Of a DNA stretch of 64,000 nucleotides, positions 33,819 through 42,412 are shown in pieces. The position numbers were made by a program, and so were the translations under genes. The notes under the pieces were generated by a model. That model saw nothing but the letters and a program-made list of their open reading frames with translations. It was not told the origin of the DNA and searched no databases. This DNA is from Nitrincola salilacus. Its GTDB lineage: Bacteria; Pseudomonadota; Gammaproteobacteria; Pseudomonadales; Balneatricaceae. The stretch spans positions 1,054,001 to 1,118,000 of the forward strand of contig NZ_CP176580.1 in NCBI RefSeq assembly GCF_046271865.1, read 5' to 3'. How positions within the stretch are numbered: position 1 is the stretch's first letter; each line of letters starts with the position of its first letter.

Positions 33819-34686
33819 AAATTATAAAATTTCGGTTGTTATACCCGCTAAAAATGAAGAGAGTAGCATTGGTATAGTCGTTAGCGGGATTAAAAAGGTA
33901 CTGAATGATATAGAAGTTATTGTTGTTGATGATGGATCGAATGATAGCACATTTAAGAATGCTGCTGAGGCTGGTGCTACTGTAATAGCTCACAAGTATT
34001 CTAAAGGGAACGGAGCGGCAATAAAGTCTGGTGCAAGAGCTGCCAAAGGAGATGTCATTGTTTTTATGGATGCCGATGGTCAGCATGACCCTAATGATAT
34101 ACCAAGGTTACTGGAAAAGGTTTATGAGGGGTATGACATGGCTGTTGGGGCGAGAAACAGCTCCTCTCAAGCTAGTGTGGGTAGAGGAATCGCAAACAAA
34201 TTTTATAACAGCTTTTCAAGCTACATAACAGGTCATAGAATCGAGGACCTGACGTCAGGCTATAGAGCTGTACGTGCAAAAAAATTCCGAGAATTTTTGT
34301 ACTTGTTACCAAATGGGTTCTCGTACCCTACAACATGCACAATGGCTTTTTTTCGAGCGGGTTACTCAGTTTCTTATGTTCCAATTATTGCTGCTAAGCG
34401 TGTTGGAAAAAGCCATATCAAGCTACTGAAAGATGGCATACGGTTTTTGCTAATTATTTTTAAGATTGGTACGCTGTATTCACCTTTAAAAATATTTTTC
34501 CCTATATCCTTATTGCATGCAGTTTTAGGGCTATCTTACTATTTTTATACATTTTCGACAGATGCTAGACTTTCAATAGTAACAATATTTATGTTAACTG
34601 CAGCAGTTACTATTTTTTTGATTGGTTTGGTTTCGGAGCAAATTACGCAGCTTATTTATAAAGATAGTGATAGTGCTGATGATTAA
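33808..34686 (+). CDS. GT2 polyprenyl-phosphate glycosyltransferase (DPM1-like)
   Basis: A membrane-anchored family 2 glycosyltransferase of about 292 aa. Visible: ISVVIPAKNEESSIGIVV, the nucleotide-binding VIVVDDGSNDST, the DxD in VIVFMDADGQHDPNDI, and DLTSGYRAVRAKKF, all typical of dolichyl/undecaprenyl-phosphate sugar synthases. Two C-terminal membrane helices follow. It overlaps the preceding GT-C gene by 11 bp, suggesting that it loads the lipid-linked sugar used by that enzyme. The start may instead be ATG 33793 or 33802. Composition is AT-rich. Confidence 0.85.
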   Translation: MVNKNYKISVVIPAKNEESSIGIVVSGIKKVLNDIEVIVVDDGSNDSTFKNAAEAGATVIAHKYSKGNGAAIKSGARAAKGDVIVFMDADGQHDPNDIPRLLEKVYEGYDMAVGARNSSSQASVGRGIANKFYNSFSSYITGHRIEDLTSGYRAVRAKKFREFLYLLPNGFSYPTTCTMAFFRAGYSVSYVPIIAAKRVGKSHIKLLKDGIRFLLIIFKIGTLYSPLKIFFPISLLHAVLGLSYYFYTFSTDARLSIVTIFMLTAAVTIFLIGLVSEQITQLIYKDSDSADD

Positions 34687-34702
34687 AATATACAATTTGT
34701 TT

Positions 34703-35482
34703 TTACTTGCGCCTCAAATATCCATCTGGCGCAACTGTTATTAATAATTTATTTTGAACATTTTTATCAATTTCGAATTCCTGATTGTTTTTTAGATATT
34801 CTCTTACTGCTGTTTTAGGGTTATTTGCTGATCCCCAAGGGCGGTCAGGAAATGTGCTGTCAGGCATGTCTTCAATAAGCGTATCAAAAACAATACAGTA
34901 GCTTCCTTGTGAAACAAGTGGTGCATACATTTTTAGTTCTGCTAGTACATGGTCGTGAGTATGGTTGCTGTCAAGGCATACCAGTATACACTTATAATCT
35001 TTAGCAATCGTGTGGACTTGTTCAACTACTTCGGGTGCAATGCTCGAGCCTTCAATCATTTGAATTCGCGATGACATTGGATGGGCCTCGATTGCCGTAC
35101 GGTTGTGCGCGCGAATATCGATGTCAATTCCTAATACTTTGCGCTCTGATTTAGCAGGATTTAGTGTAGTATCCGCCTCAATTGCATCGCAAATATCAAG
35201 TAACGCAAGTAGTGAGGCATTCATAATGAGCGAGCCACCATGCGCTATTCCAGTCTCAATGATCAAGTCTGGCTTAATCTGCCAGATAAGTTCCTGCATT
35301 GCGACCATATCTTGTGGACACTGAATTATCGGACGACCAAGCCATTGGAAGTTATATGCATAAGCACCTACAGTTCCAGCCTTTAGAATCCATTCAAGTG
35401 AAAGTTTATGTAATGAAGTGTCGTTTGCCAGACGCTCTATATTTTGCTGAACTTGCTGTTGAAAAAGCTCAATTTGGTCCAT
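34703..35482 (-). CDS. CmcI-type (cephalosporin hydroxylase family) SAM methyltransferase
   Basis: A 259-aa protein of the CmcI family, whose members are mostly sugar O-methyltransferases despite the name. Visible: the SAM-binding IKPDLIIETGIAHGGSLI, the acidic LGIDIDIRAHNR, and the metal-site-like CLDSNHTHDHVLAEL. In surface-glycan clusters such enzymes methylate a deoxy sugar, often to cap a chain. Last gene of the leftward polysaccharide operon, seven bases after the metallophosphoesterase gene. Substrate unknown. Confidence 0.82.
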   Translation of the reverse strand: MDQIELFQQQVQQNIERLANDTSLHKLSLEWILKAGTVGAYAYNFQWLGRPIIQCPQDMVAMQELIWQIKPDLIIETGIAHGGSLIMNASLLALLDICDAIEADTTLNPAKSERKVLGIDIDIRAHNRTAIEAHPMSSRIQMIEGSSIAPEVVEQVHTIAKDYKCILVCLDSNHTHDHVLAELKMYAPLVSQGSYCIVFDTLIEDMPDSTFPDRPWGSANNPKTAVREYLKNNQEFEIDKNVQNKLLITVAPDGYLRRK

Positions 35483-35489
35483 TTATTTC

Positions 35490-36182
35490 TCAGTCTTTGA
35501 TGATATCAATTTGATCTATGCGTCCACCTATCTGAGCACCTACATAGAGGTTTTCGTAATAAAATGGTTCGAAACCAGCTGCGATCATTGCCGAGGCTGC
35601 GCGGTCGATATCATACACGACTCGATGAAGCTGAACAGATTCGCCGTCCAGAATAGCATATGCTGCGCGGCAGTCACCATCACGGGGTTGGCCAACCGAG
35701 CCCGGATTACAGTAACTACGATCTGTGAAATCAGCCATAATCTGCACATGTGTATGGCCTGAGAACAGCCAGCGAATATCTTCAGGCACCGTGCTGCGTG
35801 AAACTGTGTATAGGTACTGATCACATGGATCATCTGGACCTCCATGCACGAACATGAGGTTACCTTCACATAGGAAACGGGGCGATTGACTTAACCACTC
35901 AATCTGTTGTGGAGTGAGTAAGGCGCGTTGATAGGTAATAATTTGAGATACTTTTTTTGATCGGGGGCAGTCATTTTTGAAAACTATATAACTATCATGG
36001 TTGCCTAAGATGTTAATTGCACCAAGTGATTTTAATAGATCGATACATTCGCCTGGCTGCGCGCCATAACCGACCACATCTCCAAGAGATATGAACCGTT
36101 TACATCCACGTTTATGCGCGTCAGCGAGCACGGCCTCTAATGCGGGTAGATTTGCATGAATATCAGAAAGTATGGCCAGCAT
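35490..36182 (-). CDS. Metallophosphoesterase (YfcE/MJ0936-like)
   Basis: A 230-aa calcineurin-like phosphoesterase. All motifs of the family are visible: LSDIHANLPAL, SLGDVVGYG, NILGNHDSY, MFVHGGPDD and FSGHTHVQI, with NPGSVGQPRDGD towards the end. It overlaps the ATP-grasp gene by 20 bp. In this position it probably hydrolyses a phosphate ester made in the glycan pathway, but the substrate cannot be read. Confidence 0.85.
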   Translation of the reverse strand: MLAILSDIHANLPALEAVLADAHKRGCKRFISLGDVVGYGAQPGECIDLLKSLGAINILGNHDSYIVFKNDCPRSKKVSQIITYQRALLTPQQIEWLSQSPRFLCEGNLMFVHGGPDDPCDQYLYTVSRSTVPEDIRWLFSGHTHVQIMADFTDRSYCNPGSVGQPRDGDCRAAYAILDGESVQLHRVVYDIDRAASAMIAAGFEPFYYENLYVGAQIGGRIDQIDIIKD

Positions 36183-37161
36183 GTATTATCCAATCCTCTA
36201 TGTAACGCCATGCTACACCATCTATTATATTAGGAGTAGTTGGCTCTCGGCCATGTACGTAGTAATCGATGGCCATTTCTGCTTCATTGAAACCAAAAGC
36301 ACTTCGTAGTGAATTACTACTTGAAAAGCGCGGGTTGATTTCAAGGAGGTAAGCTATATCCCCTTCGATTCGAAACTGTAGATTGGTTGGCCCTATTGGC
36401 TTGAAGTGTGTGCACAGCTGTAACACTGCGGTACTAATCAAAGTATTTCGCGAAACTTCCGCTTCTATAGTATTACCCATAGCAGACAAACGGCGGCGAA
36501 AAATGATTGGTCCCAAGTACTGCCCATTTCCTAACCCGAAAACTCCAACAGTAAATTCCTGTTCATCATTCCCAACGATGCGTTGAAGCATCCACGGTAC
36601 TACCATTTTTTTATTCCAGTAAACTATGTCGTCTGGATCTTCGATCTTTATGATGCCACGAGAACCATTCCCGTGGCGTGGCTTAAGTAAAAATGGTGGC
36701 GGTCCGAGTGCGTTGTTCATCTCTTGCCAATTATTAGTGCATACTGAGGGGATTGTTGTGTATCCAATTGATGTAAGAATTTCTCCAAATATCCATTTAT
36801 CTGATGTTTGATCGATCAAAGTTGCAGAATTCAATGCAACAGCTGTACCCAGTCCATCAAACCATGAGCGCTGAGTATTAAGAAAATACATATCCTGCTC
36901 AAGGCCTGGTAGAATTAATGCAATATCATACTTGCTTATGAGTTTTTTCCAAAAATCTAAATAGAGGCTATCAGTCTCGTCAACACTGGGTTTTACCTCA
37001 AATTCGTCACATAAATAGGTTCCGGCTGTGCGAGGGTTGCGGTCGACTCCGATGATCCGAACATTGTAGGTTGAGTGGCGGAGACTACGGATTATGCCTT
37101 GTCCGATGATAGCTCCAACCCCTGTTACTACAATGCTTAAGCAGTATTCTGAATGTTTCAT
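36163..37161 (-). CDS. CarB-like ATP-grasp ligase
   Basis: A 332-aa ATP-grasp protein. The ATG at 37161 overlaps the upstream stop (ATGA). Visible: an N-terminal fold with VTGVGAIIGQGIIRSL and IIGVDRNPRTAG, the ATP-binding FLLKPRHGNGSRGI glycine-rich loop, and the metal-binding YLLEINPRFSSSNS. Such ligases join a carboxylate to an amine or thiol through an acyl-phosphate. Next to an aminotransferase it may attach an amino acid or other acid to an amino sugar, which is inference. Confidence 0.82.
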   Translation of the reverse strand: MKHSEYCLSIVVTGVGAIIGQGIIRSLRHSTYNVRIIGVDRNPRTAGTYLCDEFEVKPSVDETDSLYLDFWKKLISKYDIALILPGLEQDMYFLNTQRSWFDGLGTAVALNSATLIDQTSDKWIFGEILTSIGYTTIPSVCTNNWQEMNNALGPPPFLLKPRHGNGSRGIIKIEDPDDIVYWNKKMVVPWMLQRIVGNDEQEFTVGVFGLGNGQYLGPIIFRRRLSAMGNTIEAEVSRNTLISTAVLQLCTHFKPIGPTNLQFRIEGDIAYLLEINPRFSSSNSLRSAFGFNEAEMAIDYYVHGREPTTPNIIDGVAWRYIEDWIIHAGHTF

Positions 37162-38039
37162 TGCACATCCAGTGGGCCAAAGCGGCATGCTGTACCTGCA
37201 TCCCGAATCATATGTAAGACTTCTACAGTGCTGAGCTGTGGCTTAATCCCTAATATATCGCGCATAGATGTATCATGTGGGAAAGTAATCATTCTAAATG
37301 GTGTCTTTTTGGGATCTACAACTACTTCCCCGCCTTGGCCAAATATAGTGAACGCTTCTATAGCGAGTGTGTGTAAGTCAATATTAATTGGATGTATAAT
37401 CGGTATGTAGCCTGAAAAGTCGCTATTAGCTGCTGCAATCAATATACGTGCGGCATCAGAAATATGAAGAAAATTTCTAGTTCCATTTGAGGCTGGAATC
37501 CGAAGAGTAAGACCTTGTGATGCGTAAGCGACAATTCGACCGAACCATGGTTGATGTCGACAGCAGTCGCCATCAGTGTCCAAGAGCTGAGTTAATCGCA
37601 AGCTACAAAAGCTACCCCCACGTCTGATGGTAGACCAGTTAAGAATATTCTCACAGTTAAGTTTACTCATACCGTAGGAACTCATTGCTTTGTCTGGCTC
37701 ACAACTAGGGTCCGACGAAAGTGAACCAGCATAGACGATACGGTTTATACTCATCTTTGTCGCGATCTCTATGACATCGACCGCACTGCCAATATTTACC
37801 GCAATATTGAGACGAATTCCTTCTAAGTCATCGTTGCCAAATGCCGCTGTGCAGTGGATTAATACGTCAGCGTTGCATTGTATGGAAAAAATGGGTGACT
37901 TACCGGATCCATGACTTACTATGATATCCATGTCAGCACTACGGCCAGCTTGAATAACTTCAATTTCGTATGATTTAAGTTGTCGCACTACCTCACGACC
38001 AAGCATTGAGCTAGCGCCAAGTACTACCACGCGTTTCAC
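37158..38039 (-). CDS. NAD-dependent epimerase/dehydratase family protein
   Basis: An extended-SDR sugar-nucleotide enzyme of 293 aa. The start is taken as GTG 38039, which overlaps the upstream TGA (GTGA) and has GGAG upstream. Visible: KRVVVLGASSMLGREVV (nucleotide motif with Ser-Ser rather than Gly-x-Gly), the catalytic SSYGMSKLNCE, and NFLHISDAARILI. It probably reduces or epimerises a keto sugar in the same operon. The exact reaction is unknown. Confidence 0.82.
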   Translation of the reverse strand: MKRVVVLGASSMLGREVVRQLKSYEIEVIQAGRSADMDIIVSHGSGKSPIFSIQCNADVLIHCTAAFGNDDLEGIRLNIAVNIGSAVDVIEIATKMSINRIVYAGSLSSDPSCEPDKAMSSYGMSKLNCENILNWSTIRRGGSFCSLRLTQLLDTDGDCCRHQPWFGRIVAYASQGLTLRIPASNGTRNFLHISDAARILIAAANSDFSGYIPIIHPINIDLHTLAIEAFTIFGQGGEVVVDPKKTPFRMITFPHDTSMRDILGIKPQLSTVEVLHMIRDAGTACRFGPLDVQ

Positions 38040-38758
38040 TTTGATTCGAGCTCCATCAACAGGCCAACACATAGATCTGGAAACTCAATACCAACATTAA
38101 GCATTGCCTGAAGGTTCTCGTCAAAATCATCGAGAGTTTTTAACACTGAGAGTGGAAGTGGTTTGAGATAAATGCCTTCCTCGTATGTTATTCGATAACC
38201 AGCACGTGTAACAGTCTCCGTAAGGGTTTCACGACAATACTGGCGCTGGTGGCCAAGCGCAAGATCGTTTGTATTTAAGCTATAGATATCGTCTATTACA
38301 CCAAGTTCTAGTCCCAAACGCCGATTCATAGATTTCGCATTTGGTACGGTAACATATAATTTTCCACCTGGAGTTAGGAAGTCACGATATCGTGTAAGAA
38401 TCATGTGGGGATCATCGACATGTTCCAGAATAAAGCCCATTACGATTACATCGAATGGTGAGTTGGGTGTATATTCTTCAAAATAAGACTCTACAATTTC
38501 TCCACGAAAATCCGGTGAGCCCTGCCTGAATTGGTCAATAACAATAGATGCAGCATCTACTACTACATATCGATCACTGGCCTCTATAAAGATGTGGGCG
38601 GTATATCCATGGCCGAGACCTAGCTCAAGTAGGGAGGTTGAATGCCCGAATCGTTGGATGATGCGGTGAGGGTACCAATTCAGGATAAGACGGTTTTCAA
38701 TTTCAGTTACCGCATTTGGACGATATTCTGAGGATACATCATTTAGATCATTCTTCAT
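38036..38758 (-). CDS. Class I SAM-dependent methyltransferase
   Basis: A 240-aa methyltransferase. Visible: motif I SLLELGLGHGYTAHIF, the acidic VVDAAS, motif IV DVIVMGFILEHVDDPHMIL and GGKLYVTVPNAKSMNRRLG. It overlaps the WbqC-like gene by 11 bp and the epimerase gene by four bases, so translation is probably coupled through the operon. It would methylate a sugar hydroxyl or amine of the glycan. Confidence 0.85.
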   Translation of the reverse strand: MKNDLNDVSSEYRPNAVTEIENRLILNWYPHRIIQRFGHSTSLLELGLGHGYTAHIFIEASDRYVVVDAASIVIDQFRQGSPDFRGEIVESYFEEYTPNSPFDVIVMGFILEHVDDPHMILTRYRDFLTPGGKLYVTVPNAKSMNRRLGLELGVIDDIYSLNTNDLALGHQRQYCRETLTETVTRAGYRITYEEGIYLKPLPLSVLKTLDDFDENLQAMLNVGIEFPDLCVGLLMELESK

Positions 38759-39497
38759 GATTCACCTGTGATTGATCAGCCTGCTTGATAAAATTACGCC
38801 AGGGTTGTAAGTTGCCATTGATTTGCTCAATACCTGCTTGTCCACAATTAGCTATTAAGTCGAGAGAACTAACATAGGGTGTGAAAGGACCATGTAGCTG
38901 AGTATACTCATCTACACCGTAATCGATATATGATACATTTATACCTTGCTGCTCGAAGCGCTCGTGTTCAAGGTAATTACGGGCTCCATGCCCTGTCAGG
39001 TATTGGTTTGCCCCAAGCGACCTGCATAGATTAATCAGTCTTTCTGTACTAGCCCCTGTAACACTGAGTTCAGAAGACCTTAACATAAAAGTATCTTTAC
39101 TGATGGGAGGGAAGTAGCGGACTAGAGCCTCGGTCGACTCTTGAGCAAGCTCCCCGATTGTATGATAGTTGCGCGAAAATACAGCATCAACCAGATCTAA
39201 CATATCGGCCTTGAAGGGGGCTCCAGCGTAGGCTTGACGTAACTGATCACGTTGCTTTCGCTTCCAGTCCTGACTATTGTCGATATATACTTCTTGGATT
39301 AGTTGTCCACGGTGCCAATCGAGTAACGGAACGGTCAACCATCTTCTTCCACCAGCTGTCTTGATCTGTACTCTATTAAAAAATCCTCGAGAGAACTGTA
39401 CGTCGTCGTAATAGATAAATGTGTCACATAGTCTGTATTGTTCTAATATTCCGGGCCAAGGAAAATACATTGGTTGAGAGATTACTACACAGGTCAT
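38748..39497 (-). CDS. WbqC-family protein
   Basis: A 249-aa protein of the WbqC family found in O-antigen clusters. The opening VVISQPMYFPWPGILEQ and DTFIYYDDVQFSRGFFNR and later YLTGHGARNYL are characteristic. The ATG at 39497 lies 10 bp after the aminotransferase stop. The biochemical activity is not firmly established; linkage to 4-amino sugars suggests a role in modifying the amino group. A longer frame up to 39524 lacks this fit. Confidence 0.82.
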   Translation of the reverse strand: MTCVVISQPMYFPWPGILEQYRLCDTFIYYDDVQFSRGFFNRVQIKTAGGRRWLTVPLLDWHRGQLIQEVYIDNSQDWKRKQRDQLRQAYAGAPFKADMLDLVDAVFSRNYHTIGELAQESTEALVRYFPPISKDTFMLRSSELSVTGASTERLINLCRSLGANQYLTGHGARNYLEHERFEQQGINVSYIDYGVDEYTQLHGPFTPYVSSLDLIANCGQAGIEQINGNLQPWRNFIKQADQSQVNHEE

Positions 39498-39507
39498 GAT
39501 TATTATC

Positions 39508-40632
39508 TCAGCATATACCTGCATTTGGGCTTATTATCGAACGCACTGCGGCTATTACTCGTTTCAATTCGCTTGAGCAAATATCGTGATATGTAGGTAG
39601 ATTGATAGCTCGTGTCGGAATTCCATACGCGATTTTGTTTTCGTGCACCGGGGTAAACATTGGTAAGCTGGACAGAGGGTGGAAAAATACACGTGCATCA
39701 GCCCCCTCCGCCTGAAGTTTTGATTGCAGTAATTCTCGTGTTACCCCTATGTCTGTATCAAAAACAATTGTAGGCATCCAGAACCCGTTTTCTGTACCCG
39801 GCGGCTCAGGATTCATGGAAATACCAGGTAGATCCATGAGTCCCTTATGGTAAATTTTGAACACCCTTTTTTTGCCAGCTATTAGATCGTCAATTCGCTC
39901 CATTTGAGCACATCCTATAGCCGCTTGTATATTGGAAATTTTATACTTAAAACCCACTAGGTCCGCCCAAAACTGCTTAGTCTGACTACTTGCTCTGCCA
40001 TGGTTGCTGAATGTAAGAGTACGTTCATAGAGTTCATGGTCGTTTGTGACAAACATACCACCTTCTCCAGTGGTCAGAGTCTTGGAACCATGAAACGAAA
40101 AGACTCCAAATATGCCCATGGAGCCTGCTCTCTGACCATGATATAGCGATCCTATAGCTTCAGCAGCATCTTCAATAACCGGGATGCCGTACTTATTACC
40201 GATTGCAAGAAGCCTATTCATATCACATAGGTTTCCATATAAATGAACTGCAATAATGGCTTTCGTTTTGGGTGTGATAGCTTTTTCTACTTTTTCTGGA
40301 TCTATACACCAAGTGTCTGGAAGAATATCAACAAAGATCGGTTTTGCTCCCAAGTGCACTATAGGAGCGGCTGTGGCAATCCAGTTTGAGTCCGCCAAAA
40401 TGACTTCATCATCATGGCCAATACCGAGTGCAGCCATACCCATATGGAGTGCTCCAGTACAGCTTGAAGTTGCTATAGCATAATTCACAGATAAATGGGT
40501 GCTAAATGCCTCTTCAAAACGATGTATGTATTCGTAGCAATGATCACCCCAACCATTTTGTGCAGCATCAGTAGCATAGCCTACTTCGAGAGCAGTAATA
40601 GATGGTTTAGTATAATAAATACGATGATTCAT
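39508..40632 (-). CDS. DegT/DnrJ/EryC1/StrS aminotransferase (sugar nucleotide)
   Basis: PLP-dependent aminotransferase of 374 aa that aminates a keto sugar nucleotide, usually at C4 with glutamate as donor. The ATG at 40632 overlaps the upstream stop (ATGA). Visible: TSSCTGALHMGMAALGIG, IAVHLYGNLCDM, VIEDAAEAIGS and the PLP Lys in SFHGSKTLTTGEGG. Directly after a 3-C-methyltransferase gene, so the likely substrate is a CDP-4-keto-6-deoxy sugar. It is too short for the RfbH/DdhC 3-dehydrase class. Confidence 0.9.
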   Translation of the reverse strand: MNHRIYYTKPSITALEVGYATDAAQNGWGDHCYEYIHRFEEAFSTHLSVNYAIATSSCTGALHMGMAALGIGHDDEVILADSNWIATAAPIVHLGAKPIFVDILPDTWCIDPEKVEKAITPKTKAIIAVHLYGNLCDMNRLLAIGNKYGIPVIEDAAEAIGSLYHGQRAGSMGIFGVFSFHGSKTLTTGEGGMFVTNDHELYERTLTFSNHGRASSQTKQFWADLVGFKYKISNIQAAIGCAQMERIDDLIAGKKRVFKIYHKGLMDLPGISMNPEPPGTENGFWMPTIVFDTDIGVTRELLQSKLQAEGADARVFFHPLSSLPMFTPVHENKIAYGIPTRAINLPTYHDICSSELKRVIAAVRSIISPNAGIC

Positions 40633-41852
40633 AGAATCTCCATAGAAGGAATAGCGATGGCATATTGTCCATTCCACTCTCGGATATAATTAGTATATTG
40701 CATGACTTCAGAAGCTATATTCCAAGGAAGAATCAATACAATGTCAGGCTTTTCTGCTCTTAGTATATCAGGATGATATATCGGAATTTTGCTTCCAGGT
40801 AAGTACTTACCTTGTTTTGCTAGTGCAGCATCACAGACAAAAGGAAGAAGATCAGACTTGATCTTGGCATAGTTGAGCAGAGTATTGCCTTTGGCAGCAG
40901 CCCCATATGCTACCACTTTTTTGCCTTGTTCATTCTGCTCAATGAGAAAGTTAAGTAAGTCATTTTTGACTTTGTCAGCTCGGTTTTGAAACTGTAAATA
41001 GGTTTCCAGTTTGTCCAGCCCTTGCTCTTGTTCTTGGCGTTCAATATCGATTACATTTTTAGAAATACGCCGCGGATCAGCTGCATGGCTAATATATATC
41101 CTGAGGCTGCCCCCATGGGTTGGAAGTTGTTCAATATCATGGATACGTAAATTTGCATTTTTTATGATTCGCTGTACAGCAAGCAGTGAAAGATAGGAAA
41201 AATGTTCATGATAAATTGTATCGAACTGGTTGAATTTCAGCAACTCCATCAAATGTGGAAATTCCATGGTAGCTGTTCCACCAAACTTAAGCAGTGTTTT
41301 TATACCTTTTGTAAAATCATTAATATCCGGCACATGGGCATAGACATTATTCCCAATGACTAGATCTGCCTGTTGTCCTTTGGCTACAAGCTCTTCAGCC
41401 AGATGCTGGCTGAAAAACTTGGACAAAACTGGAATTCCTATCTTCCTCGCCATCTCGGCTGTACCCTGTGTAGGTTCAATGCCTAAACATGGGATACCAG
41501 AAGAAACAAAATTTCTCAGCAGATAACCGTCATTTGAGGCAATTTCAATCACCATGCTTGATTTATCTAACCTTAGATGGTCACAGATCATTGTGCAGTA
41601 ATTACTTGCATGTTCTAGCCAACTACTGGAGGTACTGGAATAGTAGGCATAATCAGAAGTAAACAAGTCATCTGCGCGGGCAAAGTCCTCTGTTTGAACT
41701 AGCCAGCACTCTTCACAGACCAGCACCCGTAACGGAAAAGTAATTTCAGGTTTACTCAAATCATTTGCATTTATATATGCGTTAGAAGGAGGGGTGGATC
41801 CCAAGTCAAGAAAGGTAGTATGTATAGTTGTACCGCAATGCCTGCACTTCAT
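40629..41852 (-). CDS. Sugar C-methyltransferase (TylC3/NovU type, zinc-binding)
   Basis: A 407-aa three-part methyltransferase. The N-terminal zinc domain has MKCRHCGTTIHTTFLDLG with VCEECWLVQT; the middle SAM domain shows VIEIASNDGYLLRNF; and the C-terminal domain has VVAYGAAAKGNTLLNY. This is the layout of enzymes that add a methyl carbon at C3 of 4-keto-6-deoxy sugar nucleotides, making branched sugars. Overlaps the epimerase upstream (ATGA) and the aminotransferase downstream. Confidence 0.92.
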   Translation of the reverse strand: MKCRHCGTTIHTTFLDLGSTPPSNAYINANDLSKPEITFPLRVLVCEECWLVQTEDFARADDLFTSDYAYYSSTSSSWLEHASNYCTMICDHLRLDKSSMVIEIASNDGYLLRNFVSSGIPCLGIEPTQGTAEMARKIGIPVLSKFFSQHLAEELVAKGQQADLVIGNNVYAHVPDINDFTKGIKTLLKFGGTATMEFPHLMELLKFNQFDTIYHEHFSYLSLLAVQRIIKNANLRIHDIEQLPTHGGSLRIYISHAADPRRISKNVIDIERQEQEQGLDKLETYLQFQNRADKVKNDLLNFLIEQNEQGKKVVAYGAAAKGNTLLNYAKIKSDLLPFVCDAALAKQGKYLPGSKIPIYHPDILRAEKPDIVLILPWNIASEVMQYTNYIREWNGQYAIAIPSMEIL

Positions 41853-42412
41853 TTCAAGAGCACCCCTTTAAAATCACTATTGATGTAGGGAAGGCCCTTA
41901 TCACGTTCTGAAAGGTTGTTGACATCAAGTGGCCAATTAATAGCAAGCCTTGGATCAAGCGGATTTATACCAGCCTCTGCATTTGGATGATAAGGAGCAG
42001 AATGAAAATAGACAAGTTCAGTTTCACTTTCTGTTGCTTGAAAGCCATGGGCCACTCCCTCAGGAATTAATAATGCCGTCAGATTCTCATCTGATAAAGT
42101 TTCTGCATGCCATTGAAGAAATGTTGGAGAGGAGGGACGAAGATCAAGTGCCACATCCCAAACAGCTCCATGAATACAGGTAATCAACTTCATCTCGGCA
42201 AAAGGTGGATATTGAAAATGCATACCACGAATAGTACCTATTGATTGAGTTTTCGTGAAATTTACTTGGGCAACTGGTGAGTACCAGCCTGCTGAAGACA
42301 GTTCTTCAATACAAAATAATCTACTAAGAAACCCTCTACAATCAACCTTCCTTGAGTACTTGACTTTAACTACACCTGCCAGTGATGTTGATATAAATTC
42401 AAAGTTACTCAT
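41849..42412 (-). CDS. dTDP-4-dehydrorhamnose 3,5-epimerase-family protein (acts on CDP sugar by context)
   Basis: A 187-aa RmlC-like cupin. Visible: GTIRGMHFQYPPFAEMKL with the catalytic-type His, WDVALDLRPSSPTFLQW, LIPEGVAHGFQ and YHPNAEAGINPLDPRLAINWP. It would epimerise C3 and/or C5 of a 4-keto-6-deoxy sugar. Located right after rfbG rather than rmlAB, so its substrate is likely CDP-linked. The ATG at 42412 lies eight bases inside the end of rfbG; a start at 42430 is less likely. Confidence 0.87.
   Translation of the reverse strand: MSNFEFISTSLAGVVKVKYSRKVDCRGFLSRLFCIEELSSAGWYSPVAQVNFTKTQSIGTIRGMHFQYPPFAEMKLITCIHGAVWDVALDLRPSSPTFLQWHAETLSDENLTALLIPEGVAHGFQATESETELVYFHSAPYHPNAEAGINPLDPRLAINWPLDVNNLSERDKGLPYINSDFKGVLLK

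Noticed and set aside
34703..35482. True cephalosporin hydroxylase for antibiotic synthesis
   Set aside because: The family name is historic; the SAM-binding motif and glycan-operon setting point to a sugar methyltransferase.
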